Assembly: GCF_040273735.1 (NCBI RefSeq)
Contig: NZ_JBELZM010000002.1
Coordinates: 62,001-126,000 of the forward strand
Reading direction: 5' to 3'
Length of the DNA stretch: 64,000 nucleotides
DNA from: Solibacillus sp040273735
GTDB taxonomy: Bacteria > Bacillota > Bacilli > Bacillales_A > Planococcaceae
Within the stretch, counting starts at the first letter, position 1. Each line of letters starts with the position of its first letter. Position numbers and translations under genes: made by a program. Below, piece by piece: positions 7,992 to 16,780 of this stretch. Below the pieces are notes generated by a model. The model was not told where the DNA came from. It worked only from the letters and a program-made list of their open reading frames with translations, and did not search any database.

Positions 7992-10900
7992 ATGGATATT
8001 AAATTATCGGAAAAACAAATAAAAAATCTATGCGGAACCGTTTCTTTTAAAAAAGGGCAAACTTTTTATCAAACAGGGAAAGTGAATTTCCTGAAATATA
8101 CGGAGATGTATGGAGAAGCGCTTGTAAAAAGCACGGAACAATTCGTTGTCCGTATTGAAAAAGAGGGAGCAGGTCAATTTAAGTCATCGTGCAGTTGCCC
8201 GACTTTGGGTGATTTCAGTAAAAGCTGTCAACATGTAGCGGCAGTTCTTATCGCTATTTATCATCTCAACAAGAATAAGGCTCAATCGCTGCCAGACGTT
8301 GAGTACGATGAAAGTTTTATTTCTGAAAACAGCTTTCTTTCTATTTTTAAACAACAGACAGTACAAACGACAAGGCAGCAGCGTCACTTTGAGAAGCGGG
8401 AAGTATTGGATGTACAGTTCCTAATAACACCTGTTCACTTTACAGAACAAGAACCCGTTATTGGGATGCAACTCCAAGTTAATGGAGATCAAATATTATC
8501 TATTCGGGAGTTTTTAACGCATATAAAAAATAAAAAGCCATACCGGATTTCTCATAATACAAATTATAATTTTAAGCAGTTTTGTTTTGACGAACAGCAT
8601 GATGCCATCTTACAGCTCCTTATAAAAATTGTGGAAGATGATGCACTTTATAATGACGCACCTGTACAAAATAAGGAGCAGCAATTACTGATCATTCCGC
8701 CTTCCTCCTGGTATGTACTTTCTTCACTGATTTCGAATACGAAAAATGTTTCGTTATTTTATCAAGACGAAAGCTATGACGAAGTAGTGATTGAAACACA
8801 GCCTACAGCACTTCGTTTTTTCATTGAAGCAAAAGGGGAAGAGTATCAGCTTTATATAGAAGGAATTGAACGTACAGTCTTGCTTCCGAGTTACCGGTTA
8901 GTGTTATTTGACGGCAAACTGACGCAAATGAGTGATGACAGCATGAAGCAGCTTTTCGAATTAAAGCAAATGCTTAAGCAAAAATCTATAATAACAATTG
9001 AGCATTCACACTGGGATTACTTCCGGGAACGGGTAATACCTAAACTGAAAAAAATAGGTGTTGTCGAAATGGCTCGGGAGCTTTCGGTAAAACAGATTGA
9101 AACCCCCTTAGTAGTAAACGTTTACTTAGACCGTTTGAAAAACCGTTTCCTTGCAGGTATTGAATTTCAGTACGGGCAATTTGTCATTCAACCATTGGAT
9201 GATCAGCTTTCGGATGACGTATTCATCATACGTGACATCGAAAAGGAAGCGACGGTTTTAGCGATGATGGATGAAAGCGGCTTTACAAAAACGGATGGCG
9301 GCTACTATATGCAAAATGAAGAACTTGAATATGAGTTTTTATATCACCAGCTTCCAAAGCTCACAAAACTAGCTAAAGTCTATGCAACAAATTCTGTTAA
9401 GCTGCGGATTGCCAAAGAAAATAACTTTCCGAAAATCCGGGTGAATGTCCAAAAGGAACGGACAAATTGGCTTGAATTTAAATTTGAAATGGATGGTGTT
9501 TCGAATAAGCAAATAAAAGAAATCTTAGCGGCAATCAAAGTGAAGCAAAAATATTATCGTTTACAAGATGGGGCATTGCTGTCCCTGGAGACGAGGGAAA
9601 TCGAAGAAATTCAGCGCTTCCTTAGAGCAATTCCAGCTCAGGATGATGAGTATGAATTAACGTTTAATATGCCAATATTGGATAGTCTACCGTTTTTGGA
9701 GCAGTTTGAACAAAGTGAGATATTCGAAGCGGAAGAATCGTTTAAACAGTTTACAGGCCAGTTATTACATCCTGAATCATTAACATTTGAAGTTCCGGAA
9801 AGCCTGGAACCAATTCTTCGTGATTACCAGAAACATGGTTTCAACTGGTTGAAATTGCTCTCGAATTATGGATTCGGCGGTGTACTAGCCGATGATATGG
9901 GGCTTGGGAAAACAATACAGAGTATCGCTTTTATCGTATCTGAATTACCGATAATCCGTGCTAACAAACAGCCGGTACTAATTGTTTGTCCATCATCGCT
10001 TTCGTACAATTGGCTTTATGAGTTCATGCAATTTGCACCGGAAGTCGAAGTGATTGTCATTGATGGGGAAGTATCGGAGCGGCGTCATTTACTGCGTACA
10101 ATGGAAAATCATGATGTCATTATTACAACTTATCCGTTATTACGTAAAGACAGCGCATTTTATGAACGTCAGCATTTCCATACGGTATTTTTTGATGAAG
10201 CGCAGGCCTTTAAAAATCCGGTAACACAGACAGCAAGAGCGGTGAAAAGAATTAATGCGACAAATCGCTTTGGTTTATCAGGCACACCAATTGAAAACTC
10301 ATTATCGGAATTATGGTCGATTTACCGTGTCATCTTTCCGCAGCTGTTCCGCGAGCTAGAAGAGTTCCGCCATATGCAGCGAAAAGATATTGCAAGAAAA
10401 GTAAGGCCGTTTCTCCTTCGCCGAATGAAAGAACATGTATTAGGTGAATTACCTCAAAAGGAGGAAATGATTGAAAAAGCTGAACTGTTACCGGAGCAAA
10501 AAGCGTTATATGCTGCCTATTTGGCAAAGTTGCGTGTCGATACAATGAAGCATCTAGACAAAGAAACATTCCATAAAAACCGAATTCGTATTTTGGCGGG
10601 AATTACGAGATTGCGTCAAATCTGCTGTCATCCAGCCTTATTCATCGAAGGGTATAAAGGAAGTTCCGCTAAGTTTGAGCAGCTGTTCCGATTGTTGGAA
10701 CAATCGAAGGCATCCGGCCGCAGGGTATTAATATTTTCACAGTTTACGCAAATGCTGAAAATGATTGCAACAGAGCTTTCCAAGCGCGGGGAACCGTACT
10801 TTTATCTTGATGGACAAACACCTTCAGAAGAGCGTATTGCACTTTGTAATTCTTTTAATGATGGCGAGCGGGATATGTTTTTGATTTCATTAAAAGCGGG

Positions 10901-11177
10901 TGGTACTGGACTGAATCTAACAGGGGCAGATACCGTCATTTTATATGATTTATGGTGGAATCCAGCAGTCGAGGAACAAGCAGCTGACCGTGCCCATCGT
11001 ATGGGGCAAAAGGAAGTTGTACAAGTTATTAAGCTTATCGCAAACGGAACGATTGAGGAAAAAATGAGTGAGCTTCAACAAAAGAAAAAAATGCTTATTT
11101 CGGATATTTTGGACGGTGATGAATCATCGAAGGGAACATTGACCGAGCAAGATATCCGGGAAATTTTAATGATTTAA
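7992..11177 (+). CDS. SWIM-domain SNF2/Swi2-family helicase-like ATPase
   Basis: 1061-residue protein. A SWIM zinc-binding motif CSCPTLGDFSKSCQH is at residues 67-81, and a long divergent middle region runs to about 600. The SNF2 ATPase follows: DDMGLGKT (634-641), DEAQ box (735-738), SGTPIENSLSELWSI. The helicase C lobe ends in SLKAGGTGLNLTGAD and the arginine-finger block ADRAHRMGQ. This is the architecture of bacterial RapA-like/SNF2 proteins such as B. subtilis YwqA, double-strand DNA translocases of unclear role. I chose ATG 7992 because AGGGGGATC sits six bases upstream; an ATG 24 bases earlier lacks a ribosome-binding site. Monocistronic. Confidence 0.9.
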   Translation: MDIKLSEKQIKNLCGTVSFKKGQTFYQTGKVNFLKYTEMYGEALVKSTEQFVVRIEKEGAGQFKSSCSCPTLGDFSKSCQHVAAVLIAIYHLNKNKAQSLPDVEYDESFISENSFLSIFKQQTVQTTRQQRHFEKREVLDVQFLITPVHFTEQEPVIGMQLQVNGDQILSIREFLTHIKNKKPYRISHNTNYNFKQFCFDEQHDAILQLLIKIVEDDALYNDAPVQNKEQQLLIIPPSSWYVLSSLISNTKNVSLFYQDESYDEVVIETQPTALRFFIEAKGEEYQLYIEGIERTVLLPSYRLVLFDGKLTQMSDDSMKQLFELKQMLKQKSIITIEHSHWDYFRERVIPKLKKIGVVEMARELSVKQIETPLVVNVYLDRLKNRFLAGIEFQYGQFVIQPLDDQLSDDVFIIRDIEKEATVLAMMDESGFTKTDGGYYMQNEELEYEFLYHQLPKLTKLAKVYATNSVKLRIAKENNFPKIRVNVQKERTNWLEFKFEMDGVSNKQIKEILAAIKVKQKYYRLQDGALLSLETREIEEIQRFLRAIPAQDDEYELTFNMPILDSLPFLEQFEQSEIFEAEESFKQFTGQLLHPESLTFEVPESLEPILRDYQKHGFNWLKLLSNYGFGGVLADDMGLGKTIQSIAFIVSELPIIRANKQPVLIVCPSSLSYNWLYEFMQFAPEVEVIVIDGEVSERRHLLRTMENHDVIITTYPLLRKDSAFYERQHFHTVFFDEAQAFKNPVTQTARAVKRINATNRFGLSGTPIENSLSELWSIYRVIFPQLFRELEEFRHMQRKDIARKVRPFLLRRMKEHVLGELPQKEEMIEKAELLPEQKALYAAYLAKLRVDTMKHLDKETFHKNRIRILAGITRLRQICCHPALFIEGYKGSSAKFEQLFRLLEQSKASGRRVLIFSQFTQMLKMIATELSKRGEPYFYLDGQTPSEERIALCNSFNDGERDMFLISLKAGGTGLNLTGADTVILYDLWWNPAVEEQAADRAHRMGQKEVVQVIKLIANGTIEEKMSELQQKKKMLISDILDGDESSKGTLTEQDIREILMI

Positions 11178-11224
11178 AAAGGTTATGAGGACATTTTTGT
11201 GCACCTCATAACCTTTTTTTTATT
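11176..11224. terminator. Bidirectional terminator between SNF2 gene and usp gene
   Basis: Hairpin AAAAAGGTTATGAGG / CCTCATAACCTTTTTTTT with a 13-base loop, flanked by A and T tracts. It serves both convergent genes. Confidence 0.9.
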
Positions 11225-11669
11225 TTTCTGGTGTACGTACAATCAAAACATCACATTTTGCATGTCGGACGATTGCTTCTGTAGTGGAGCCCATGAACAT
11301 CTGCTCGGCCGCATTTGATCCGGTTGCACCACAAATGATAATATCTGCTGGCGCATGCTCTGAAAGCTTTCTTGCTAAAATTGTTTTAGGTGTACCTTTT
11401 GTTAAAATTTTATTGACCAAAGGAATTCCTGCATCTTTTGCTTCCAATTCATAGCGGTCCAATAAAACTTCGCCATGTTTTCGAACCAATTCAACCATAT
11501 TATCATAAAGCATATCAAAAGATGCGGAGAAGCTCGTATCGATTACATGGATAATATGTAAAGTCGAGCCAATATTTCTTTTTGCTATATCAATCGATTT
11601 TTGAAAAGCAAGTTCGCTTATTTCTGAACCATCTACTGCAACAACTATATTTTGATAATGATTTGCCAT
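11220..11669 (-). CDS. Universal stress protein (UspA family)
   Basis: 149-residue Usp-fold protein. The N-terminal strand NIVVAVDGSEISELAFQKSI carries the conserved Asp, and the C-terminal nucleotide-binding motif G-A-T-G-(9)-G-S-T appears as ICGATGSNAAEQMFMGSTTEAIV, indicating the ATP-binding subtype. The start is the ATG at 11667-11669. An ATG 18 bases earlier lies inside the AAGGAGG ribosome-binding site and is therefore not used. These cytoplasmic proteins help survival under starvation or oxidative stress. Convergent with the SNF2 gene and not obviously in an operon. Confidence 0.93.
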   Translation of the reverse strand: MANHYQNIVVAVDGSEISELAFQKSIDIAKRNIGSTLHIIHVIDTSFSASFDMLYDNMVELVRKHGEVLLDRYELEAKDAGIPLVNKILTKGTPKTILARKLSEHAPADIIICGATGSNAAEQMFMGSTTEAIVRHAKCDVLIVRTPEK

Positions 11670-11777
11670 ATGAAATTCCTCCTTCATCTATTGAATAAAG
11701 TATATCAAATATATGAATCTCGGTATAATGATGACGCCGAGAATATGAGATGAGGAATTCTACTGAAATTTACTAGA

Positions 11778-12368
11778 TTATTTTGTAGGCAGGATTTTCA
11801 GGATTTTTTGAATACGATAAGCAAAGAACCCGGCAAAAATTGAAAGAATAATATCTTTTGGCATTGGGGGAATCATCCAAAGCCATGCCATTTTAAATGT
11901 AAAACCTTCAGGTGCGGATGCCCATAATGTATAAGCAAAATACATCCATGTTGTTCCTATAATATAGTTAACTGCCATCGCAATAAGTGCGCCAATAATA
12001 TAGGCAAGTCGCGTTTGATACTTTTCGGCAATTTTACCGGCAATATATGCACTAATAATAAATGTTACGATAAAACCGAAAGTCGGAAGTAGAATCGCCG
12101 AAAATCCGCCCGAGAATTTAGAGAATACCGGTGCCCCTGCTAACCCGATAAACATATACACTGTACATGCAATGGCTCCTTTTTTTGATCCAAGCACTAA
12201 ACCTGCTAATATTGCAAAAAATGCTTGTAATGTTATCGGTACACCACCGACCGTTAGAAAAGGTACAAATGATGTAATATTTGCTCCAATCATAATAAGT
12301 GTCGCAAAAAGTGCACTGTAAATTAAATCGATTGTTTTAAAGTTTTGTGTTTTGTGAACAGTCTCCAT
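11778..12368 (-). CDS. bioY: BioY biotin transporter (S component)
   Basis: 196-residue membrane protein with six hydrophobic segments. It carries the BioY signature region VPFLTVGGVPITLQAFFAILAGLVLGSKKG (residues 35-64) and GLAGAPVFSKFSGG. BioY is the substrate-specific subunit of the ECF-type biotin importer and works alone or with the shared EcfAA'T module, none of which is encoded here. The start ATG has GGGGAGTAATGT upstream. Its promoter region carries two GTTAAC-type inverted repeats matching BirA operators, so repression by biotinyl-AMP-loaded BirA is very likely. Divergent from the SelO gene. Confidence 0.95.
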   Translation of the reverse strand: METVHKTQNFKTIDLIYSALFATLIMIGANITSFVPFLTVGGVPITLQAFFAILAGLVLGSKKGAIACTVYMFIGLAGAPVFSKFSGGFSAILLPTFGFIVTFIISAYIAGKIAEKYQTRLAYIIGALIAMAVNYIIGTTWMYFAYTLWASAPEGFTFKMAWLWMIPPMPKDIILSIFAGFFAYRIQKILKILPTK

Positions 12369-12383
12369 ACATTACTCCCCTTG

Positions 12384-12413
12384 TTGTTAACTTCTATATT
12401 ATTTTGGTTAACA
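12384..12413 (-). promoter_or_regulatory. BirA operator 1 (bioY proximal)
   Basis: GTTAAC (12386-12391) and GTTAAC (12407-12412) are separated by exactly 15 bases. With flanking bases this gives TGTTAAC-N15-GTTAACA, the layout of Bacillus BirA boxes. It lies just downstream of the bioY -10 element, covering the transcription start. Confidence 0.85.
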
Positions 12414-12415
12414 TA

Positions 12416-12444
12416 AATATAAAGTGAGTTTTGTTTTGTGTCAA
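12416..12444 (-). promoter_or_regulatory. bioY sigma-A promoter
   Basis: On the minus strand the -35 is TTGACA (12439-12444), the spacer is 17 bases, and the -10 is TATATT (12416-12421). It is near consensus and framed by the two BirA operators. Confidence 0.85.
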
Positions 12445-12467
12445 CTTTTATTTTAAATAGGTTAACA
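12439..12467 (-). promoter_or_regulatory. BirA operator 2 (overlaps bioY -35)
   Basis: GTCAAC (12440-12445) and GTTAAC (12461-12466) are again separated by 15 bases, with one mismatch in one half-site. The mismatched half-site overlaps the bioY -35, so occupancy here would block RNA polymerase directly. Confidence 0.7.
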
Positions 12468-12568
12468 TACAGGAGGTGTTTATATCAACATGACCGGACG
12501 TAATTTTGGTTAACTTGTATAAAAAAGTTTATAATAAGTGCATCTTTGAAAGAAATGAGGCGAAAACA

Positions 12569-14032
12569 ATGACAGATAAAAAGCAGAATTTCGGTTTTCG
12601 TTTTGATAACAGTTACATGGAGTTGCCGCAAACTTTTTATTCCCATGTAACGGCTAATGAAGTGACATCACCTTCAATCGTCATCTTTAACCGGACATTA
12701 GCAGAGCAGCTTGGTTTAGAGGCTCAGGAATTAAAAGAGCAAGGTGCCGCTATTTTGGCGGGACACGAAATGCCGGATGGTGCAGCTCAAATTGCACAAG
12801 CCTATGCGGGACATCAATTTGGACATTTTAATATGCTAGGCGACGGAAGGGCATTATTAATCGGAGAGCACCTCACGCCAAATGGGGAACGGTTTGATCT
12901 TCAGTTGAAAGGATCCGGTCGTACACCATATTCTCGAGGTGGCGATGGACGTGCTGCACTCGGTCCGATGCTGCGGGAGTTTATCATCAGTGAGGCAATG
13001 CATGCACTTTCGATTCCGACAACACGCAGCTTAGCCGTTACGGCTACAGGGGATGTTATCTACCGGGAGACAGCTTTGGAAGGTGCTGTTTTAACTCGTG
13101 TTGCTGCAAGTCACTTGCGGGTCGGGACGTTTCAGTATGCGGCTGCATTTGGTGAACAGGAAGATTTAAAAGCTTTGGCTGATTATGCAATTGAGCGCCA
13201 TTATCCTGAGATTTTGCAGGAAGAAAACCGCTATCTTGCATTGCTCGAGGCGGTGCTTGACAGACAAGCGGCTCTTATAGCGAAATGGCAAAGCGTCGGC
13301 TTTATTCATGGTGTAATGAATACCGATAATATGACAATCAGCGGGGAAACAATCGATTACGGTCCATGTGCGTTTATGGATACGTATGATGTGGCAACTG
13401 TATTCAGTTCGATTGACCGTCAGGGGCGCTATGCTTACCGCAATCAGCCGCCGATCGCATCATGGAACTTAACACGTTTTGCAGAGAGCTTGCTGCCGCT
13501 CCTACATGAAAATGAAGAGGAAGCAGTTCAACTAGCACAAAATATTCTTGGAAAATTCCCATCAATTTATGAAGCTTATTATTATAGTGAAATGCGTGAA
13601 AAATTAGGTCTTCTTTCAATTGATGAACAGGATGAGAAGCTGATTGATGATTTGCTGAAATTAATGGAAAAACATGAAGTGGATTTTACAAATACTTTCC
13701 GTGCATTGACGGAAGGTAAGCGACCGAATAATGACCTGTTCCAGTCAGAAGCATTTAAACAGTGGGAAAAAACATGGTTTGAACGGATTGAACAGCAAGA
13801 CACGACAATTGATGAAACGATGCAAGTAATGCAGTCTGTTAATCCGGCCGTTATTCCAAGAAATCACTTTGTGGAACAGGCAATTGAACAATTTGCAGAA
13901 GGCGATCCGTCCATGTTTGCCGAGATGCTGCAAGTGCTGACAAGTCCGTTTGACGTGACAGAGCAGTACAAAAAATATACAGAACCGCCGACAGACGAAG
14001 AACCACCATTTGTAAGCTATTGTGGGACTTAA
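12569..14032 (+). CDS. selO: SelO/YdiU-family protein adenylyltransferase (UPF0061)
   Basis: 487-residue pseudokinase. Typical SelO blocks are visible: AYAGHQFGHFNMLGDGRALLIGE, DLQLKGSGRTPYSRGGDGRAAL (ATP-binding Lys and glycine-rich loop), GVMNTDNMTISGETIDYGPCAFMD (the inverted catalytic and metal-binding region). SelO transfers AMP from ATP to Ser/Thr/Tyr of target proteins and is linked to redox stress. The protein ends in SYCGT, the position where eukaryotic SelO has selenocysteine; here it is an ordinary Cys. I chose ATG 12569 (ATGAGG upstream); the frame is open to a TTG at 12506, but that would overlap a GTTAAC half-site region. Confidence 0.93.
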   Translation: MTDKKQNFGFRFDNSYMELPQTFYSHVTANEVTSPSIVIFNRTLAEQLGLEAQELKEQGAAILAGHEMPDGAAQIAQAYAGHQFGHFNMLGDGRALLIGEHLTPNGERFDLQLKGSGRTPYSRGGDGRAALGPMLREFIISEAMHALSIPTTRSLAVTATGDVIYRETALEGAVLTRVAASHLRVGTFQYAAAFGEQEDLKALADYAIERHYPEILQEENRYLALLEAVLDRQAALIAKWQSVGFIHGVMNTDNMTISGETIDYGPCAFMDTYDVATVFSSIDRQGRYAYRNQPPIASWNLTRFAESLLPLLHENEEEAVQLAQNILGKFPSIYEAYYYSEMREKLGLLSIDEQDEKLIDDLLKLMEKHEVDFTNTFRALTEGKRPNNDLFQSEAFKQWEKTWFERIEQQDTTIDETMQVMQSVNPAVIPRNHFVEQAIEQFAEGDPSMFAEMLQVLTSPFDVTEQYKKYTEPPTDEEPPFVSYCGT

Positions 14033-14037
14033 AAAAA

Positions 14038-14080
14038 CGAGCATGGTACAACGTAAAAGTTGTTGCCGTGCTCTTATTTT
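14038..14080 (+). terminator. selO terminator
   Basis: Imperfect hairpin GAGCATGGTACAAC / GTTGTTGCCGTGCTC followed by TTATTTT, directly after the selO stop codon. Confidence 0.65.
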
Positions 14081-14099
14081 AGAATACGGAAAAAACAGA

Positions 14100-14140
14100 A
14101 AAACATCCATTTTCCTCACGGAGAAAATGGATGTTTTGTT
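14100..14140. terminator. Bidirectional terminator selO / nspC
   Basis: Perfect stem AAACATCCATTTTC / GAAAATGGATGTTT with an 8-base loop and A/T flanks. It can end both the plus-strand selO transcript and the minus-strand nspC operon. Confidence 0.8.
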
Positions 14141-14155
14141 ACCATGGATTGTTAA

Positions 14156-15349
14156 TTAAGATAGACGGTTACGGTAGTCTTCGTATTGGAAAGTACGAAT
14201 AACTTTTACACCATCTTGTTCATTGTAAGTGCAAATACTTGGCAGATTTACACCATTGAACATATGCGTTTTTACCATTGTATAATGGGCCATGTCCGTA
14301 AAGACAAGTTTGTCGCCTGCTTGTAGCGGCTCATCAAAAGAATAGTCTCCGATAATGTCACCTGCTAAGCAAGTCATACCGCCTAAACGATATGTGTAAG
14401 CTTTCTCGTTTGGCTGACCTGAACCTATAATATGCGCACGATAAGGCATTTCAAGTGTATCCGGCATATGGCAAGTAGCTGAAGAGTCGACAATCGCAAG
14501 CTCCATACCGTTATGCACGATATCAAGCACAGTCGCCACTAAATAACCTGTATTAAGCGCAATTGCTTCGCCTGGCTCTAAAATTACTTTTACGCCGTAT
14601 GTTTCTTGGATACGGTTGATTAAGCTGACTAATAGCTCAACATTATAACCTGGTTTCGTAATATGGTGACCTCCACCGAAGTTGATCCACTTCATCTGAT
14701 GCAAGTATTCACCATATTTCTCTTCAAAGTGTACTAAAATACGCTCTAGAACTTCAGCACCTTGCTCACACATTGCATGGAAGTGAATGCCTTCAACACC
14801 GTCAAGTTCATCCGGACGGAATGACTCCACCGGAATACCTAAACGCGAGTTAATATAGCAAGGGTCATATAGAGGTGTTTCCACTTCTGAATAACCAGGA
14901 TTCACACGTAATCCAATTGAAATATTTTTCTCGTGATTTAACACTTTATCTTTGTATTTATTTAACTGATCAAATGAGTTAAATACAATATGGTCGACAT
15001 AAGTTAAATACTCATCGATTTCATGCTCTGCATACGCAGGGGCGTATGCGTGTACTTCCTTGCCGAATTCTTCAAAACCAAGACGTGCTTCAAATAGTGA
15101 GGAAGATGTAATCCCCGCTAAATAATTGCGCGCCATCGGAAATGTTGACCACATAGAAAAGCCTTTGAGTGCAAGTAAAATATCACAATTCGTACGATCT
15201 TGTACGGATTTTAACAGTTTTAAATTGCGCTCAAGTAATCGCTCGTCCACTACGAAGGCTGGAGATGGTGCCTGTGACCAGTCTATGCCTGTTTCATCTG
15301 CAAGTGCAGCCGCCATCACAGGTTTTTTCGTATTTTTAATATCTGTCAT
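14156..15349 (-). CDS. nspC: Carboxynorspermidine/carboxyspermidine decarboxylase
   Basis: 397-residue PLP enzyme of the alanine-racemase fold (group IV decarboxylases). The PLP lysine lies in DILLALKGFSMW at Lys62. The glycine-rich phosphate-binding region is MKWINFGGGHHITKPGY, and the C-terminal VDSSATCHMPD carries the conserved Cys loop. The family decarboxylates carboxynorspermidine or carboxyspermidine to the free triamine, the last step of the SAM-independent polyamine route. The start codon overlaps the stop of the upstream dehydrogenase by one base (TAATG), indicating translational coupling. Which triamine is made cannot be decided from sequence. Confidence 0.92.
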   Translation of the reverse strand: MTDIKNTKKPVMAAALADETGIDWSQAPSPAFVVDERLLERNLKLLKSVQDRTNCDILLALKGFSMWSTFPMARNYLAGITSSSLFEARLGFEEFGKEVHAYAPAYAEHEIDEYLTYVDHIVFNSFDQLNKYKDKVLNHEKNISIGLRVNPGYSEVETPLYDPCYINSRLGIPVESFRPDELDGVEGIHFHAMCEQGAEVLERILVHFEEKYGEYLHQMKWINFGGGHHITKPGYNVELLVSLINRIQETYGVKVILEPGEAIALNTGYLVATVLDIVHNGMELAIVDSSATCHMPDTLEMPYRAHIIGSGQPNEKAYTYRLGGMTCLAGDIIGDYSFDEPLQAGDKLVFTDMAHYTMVKTHMFNGVNLPSICTYNEQDGVKVIRTFQYEDYRNRLS

Positions 15350-16578
15350 TACGCTTTTTCTCCAGCAGAAGTGAATTCCAAGTCGATTAATTCAGGGTTT
15401 TCTGTTTCGTGCCATGGTAATCCCCATTTATTTAATGCATCCATGAATGGGTCTGGATTGAAGTCTTCCACATTCCATACACCTGGTTTTTGCCATTCGC
15501 CGTTCATTACAAGCATAGCACCGATCATTGCCGGTACACCAGTTGTGTAAGAAATCGCCTGTGAGCCAACTTCTCTGTAGCATTCTTGGTGATCACATAC
15601 ATTGTATACATAGTAAGTTTTCTCTTTACCGTCTTTAATACCGCGAACGATACAGCCGATGTTTGTTTTACCTTTTGTAAGAGGACCTAATGTAGCTGGG
15701 TCTGGTAGAACAGCTTTTAAAAACTGGATTGGCTGAATCATTTGTCCTTGGAATTCGATTGGCTCAATTGAAGTCATACCTACATTTTCAAGAACGTTTA
15801 AATGTGTTAAGTATTTTTCGCCAAACGTCATCCAGAAGCGGATTTGTTTTAAACCTTTAATGTTTTTCGCTAAAGATTCTAATTCTTCATGGTATAGAAG
15901 GTAGCAATCTTTTTCACCGATTTCCGGTAAGTTATAAACTGTTTTATATTCTAAAGGCTCCGTTTCAACCCACTCGCCTTCTTTCCAGAAACGTCCGTTC
16001 GCAGTAATTTCGCGAATGTTGATTTCAGGGTTGAAGTTTGTTGCGAATGGAAGTCCGTGGTCTCCACCGTTTGCATCAACGATATCGATGTAATGAATTT
16101 CATCGAAATGATGCTTTTGTGCATGCGCTGTGAATACGCCTGTTACACCTGGGTCAAAACCTGAACCTAGAAGCGCAGTAATACCTGCTTCTTCAAAACG
16201 CTCTTTATACGCCCATTGCCATTTATATTCGAATTTAGCAGTATCCAAAGGCTCGTAGTTCGCTGTATCTACATAGTGAGTCTTCGTTGCTAAACATGCA
16301 TCCATAATAGTTAAGTCTTGATATGGTAAAGCTACATTGATCACCACATCTGGATTAAATCCATTGATTAGGTCAATTAGTTCCTCAGTGTTATCCGCAT
16401 CCACTTGTGCTGTGTGAATAATCGTTTTTCCACCATCTAATTTTTCTTTTAAAGCATCACATTTTGATTTTGTTCGACTTGCGATCATAATCTCTTCGAA
16501 TACTTCTGAGTTTTGTACACATTTATGTACGACAACGCTAGCAACTCCGCCAGCTCCAATAATCAATGCTTTACCCAA
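15349..16578 (-). CDS. Carboxynorspermidine/carboxyspermidine synthase (saccharopine dehydrogenase-like)
   Basis: 409-residue NADPH-dependent reductase of the saccharopine dehydrogenase family. An N-terminal Rossmann fold with GAGGVAS is followed by the IASRTKSKCDALKEKL segment and a C-terminal catalytic domain with LGSGFDPGVTGVFTAHAQKH. It condenses aspartate semialdehyde with a diamine (diaminopropane or putrescine) to give the carboxylated triamine that NspC decarboxylates. I place the start at TTG 16578, giving MGKALIIGAGG as in family members, with GGAG twelve bases upstream. The frame is open to a TTG at 16596 that has no ribosome-binding site. First gene of a two-gene minus-strand operon. 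Confidence 0.88.
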   Translation of the reverse strand: MGKALIIGAGGVASVVVHKCVQNSEVFEEIMIASRTKSKCDALKEKLDGGKTIIHTAQVDADNTEELIDLINGFNPDVVINVALPYQDLTIMDACLATKTHYVDTANYEPLDTAKFEYKWQWAYKERFEEAGITALLGSGFDPGVTGVFTAHAQKHHFDEIHYIDIVDANGGDHGLPFATNFNPEINIREITANGRFWKEGEWVETEPLEYKTVYNLPEIGEKDCYLLYHEELESLAKNIKGLKQIRFWMTFGEKYLTHLNVLENVGMTSIEPIEFQGQMIQPIQFLKAVLPDPATLGPLTKGKTNIGCIVRGIKDGKEKTYYVYNVCDHQECYREVGSQAISYTTGVPAMIGAMLVMNGEWQKPGVWNVEDFNPDPFMDALNKWGLPWHETENPELIDLEFTSAGEKA

Positions 16579-16743
16579 TTTCTTGTCACGCTCCAAATCT
16601 ATAATTTTTTGGTTTCATTTTTGAAACAAGATTGATTATATATAATACTACGGTAGTTAGCAATTATGTTCTCATATTTTTTTCGAAGAATTAATAGAAA
16701 TTAAAAACATAAATTATTATCATTTTTGTATATGAATAGAAAA

Positions 16744-16777
16744 TGCCCAGTGAGAAGTTAAATCCACTGGGCACTCA
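16744..16777 (-). terminator. proC terminator
   Basis: Stem TGCCCAGTG / CACTGGGCA with an A/T-rich loop, followed on the minus strand by TTTTC. It lies directly after the proC stop codon. Confidence 0.75.
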
Positions 16778-16780
16778 TTT

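Noticed and set aside
12506..12568. N-terminal extension of SelO from TTG 12506
   Set aside because: No ribosome-binding site at 12506, overlap with a GTTAAC half-site, and the family start matches ATG 12569.
13745..14119. 124-codon antisense ORF over the 3' end of selO
   Set aside because: Fully antisense to a conserved gene and spanning two hairpins, with no family resemblance.
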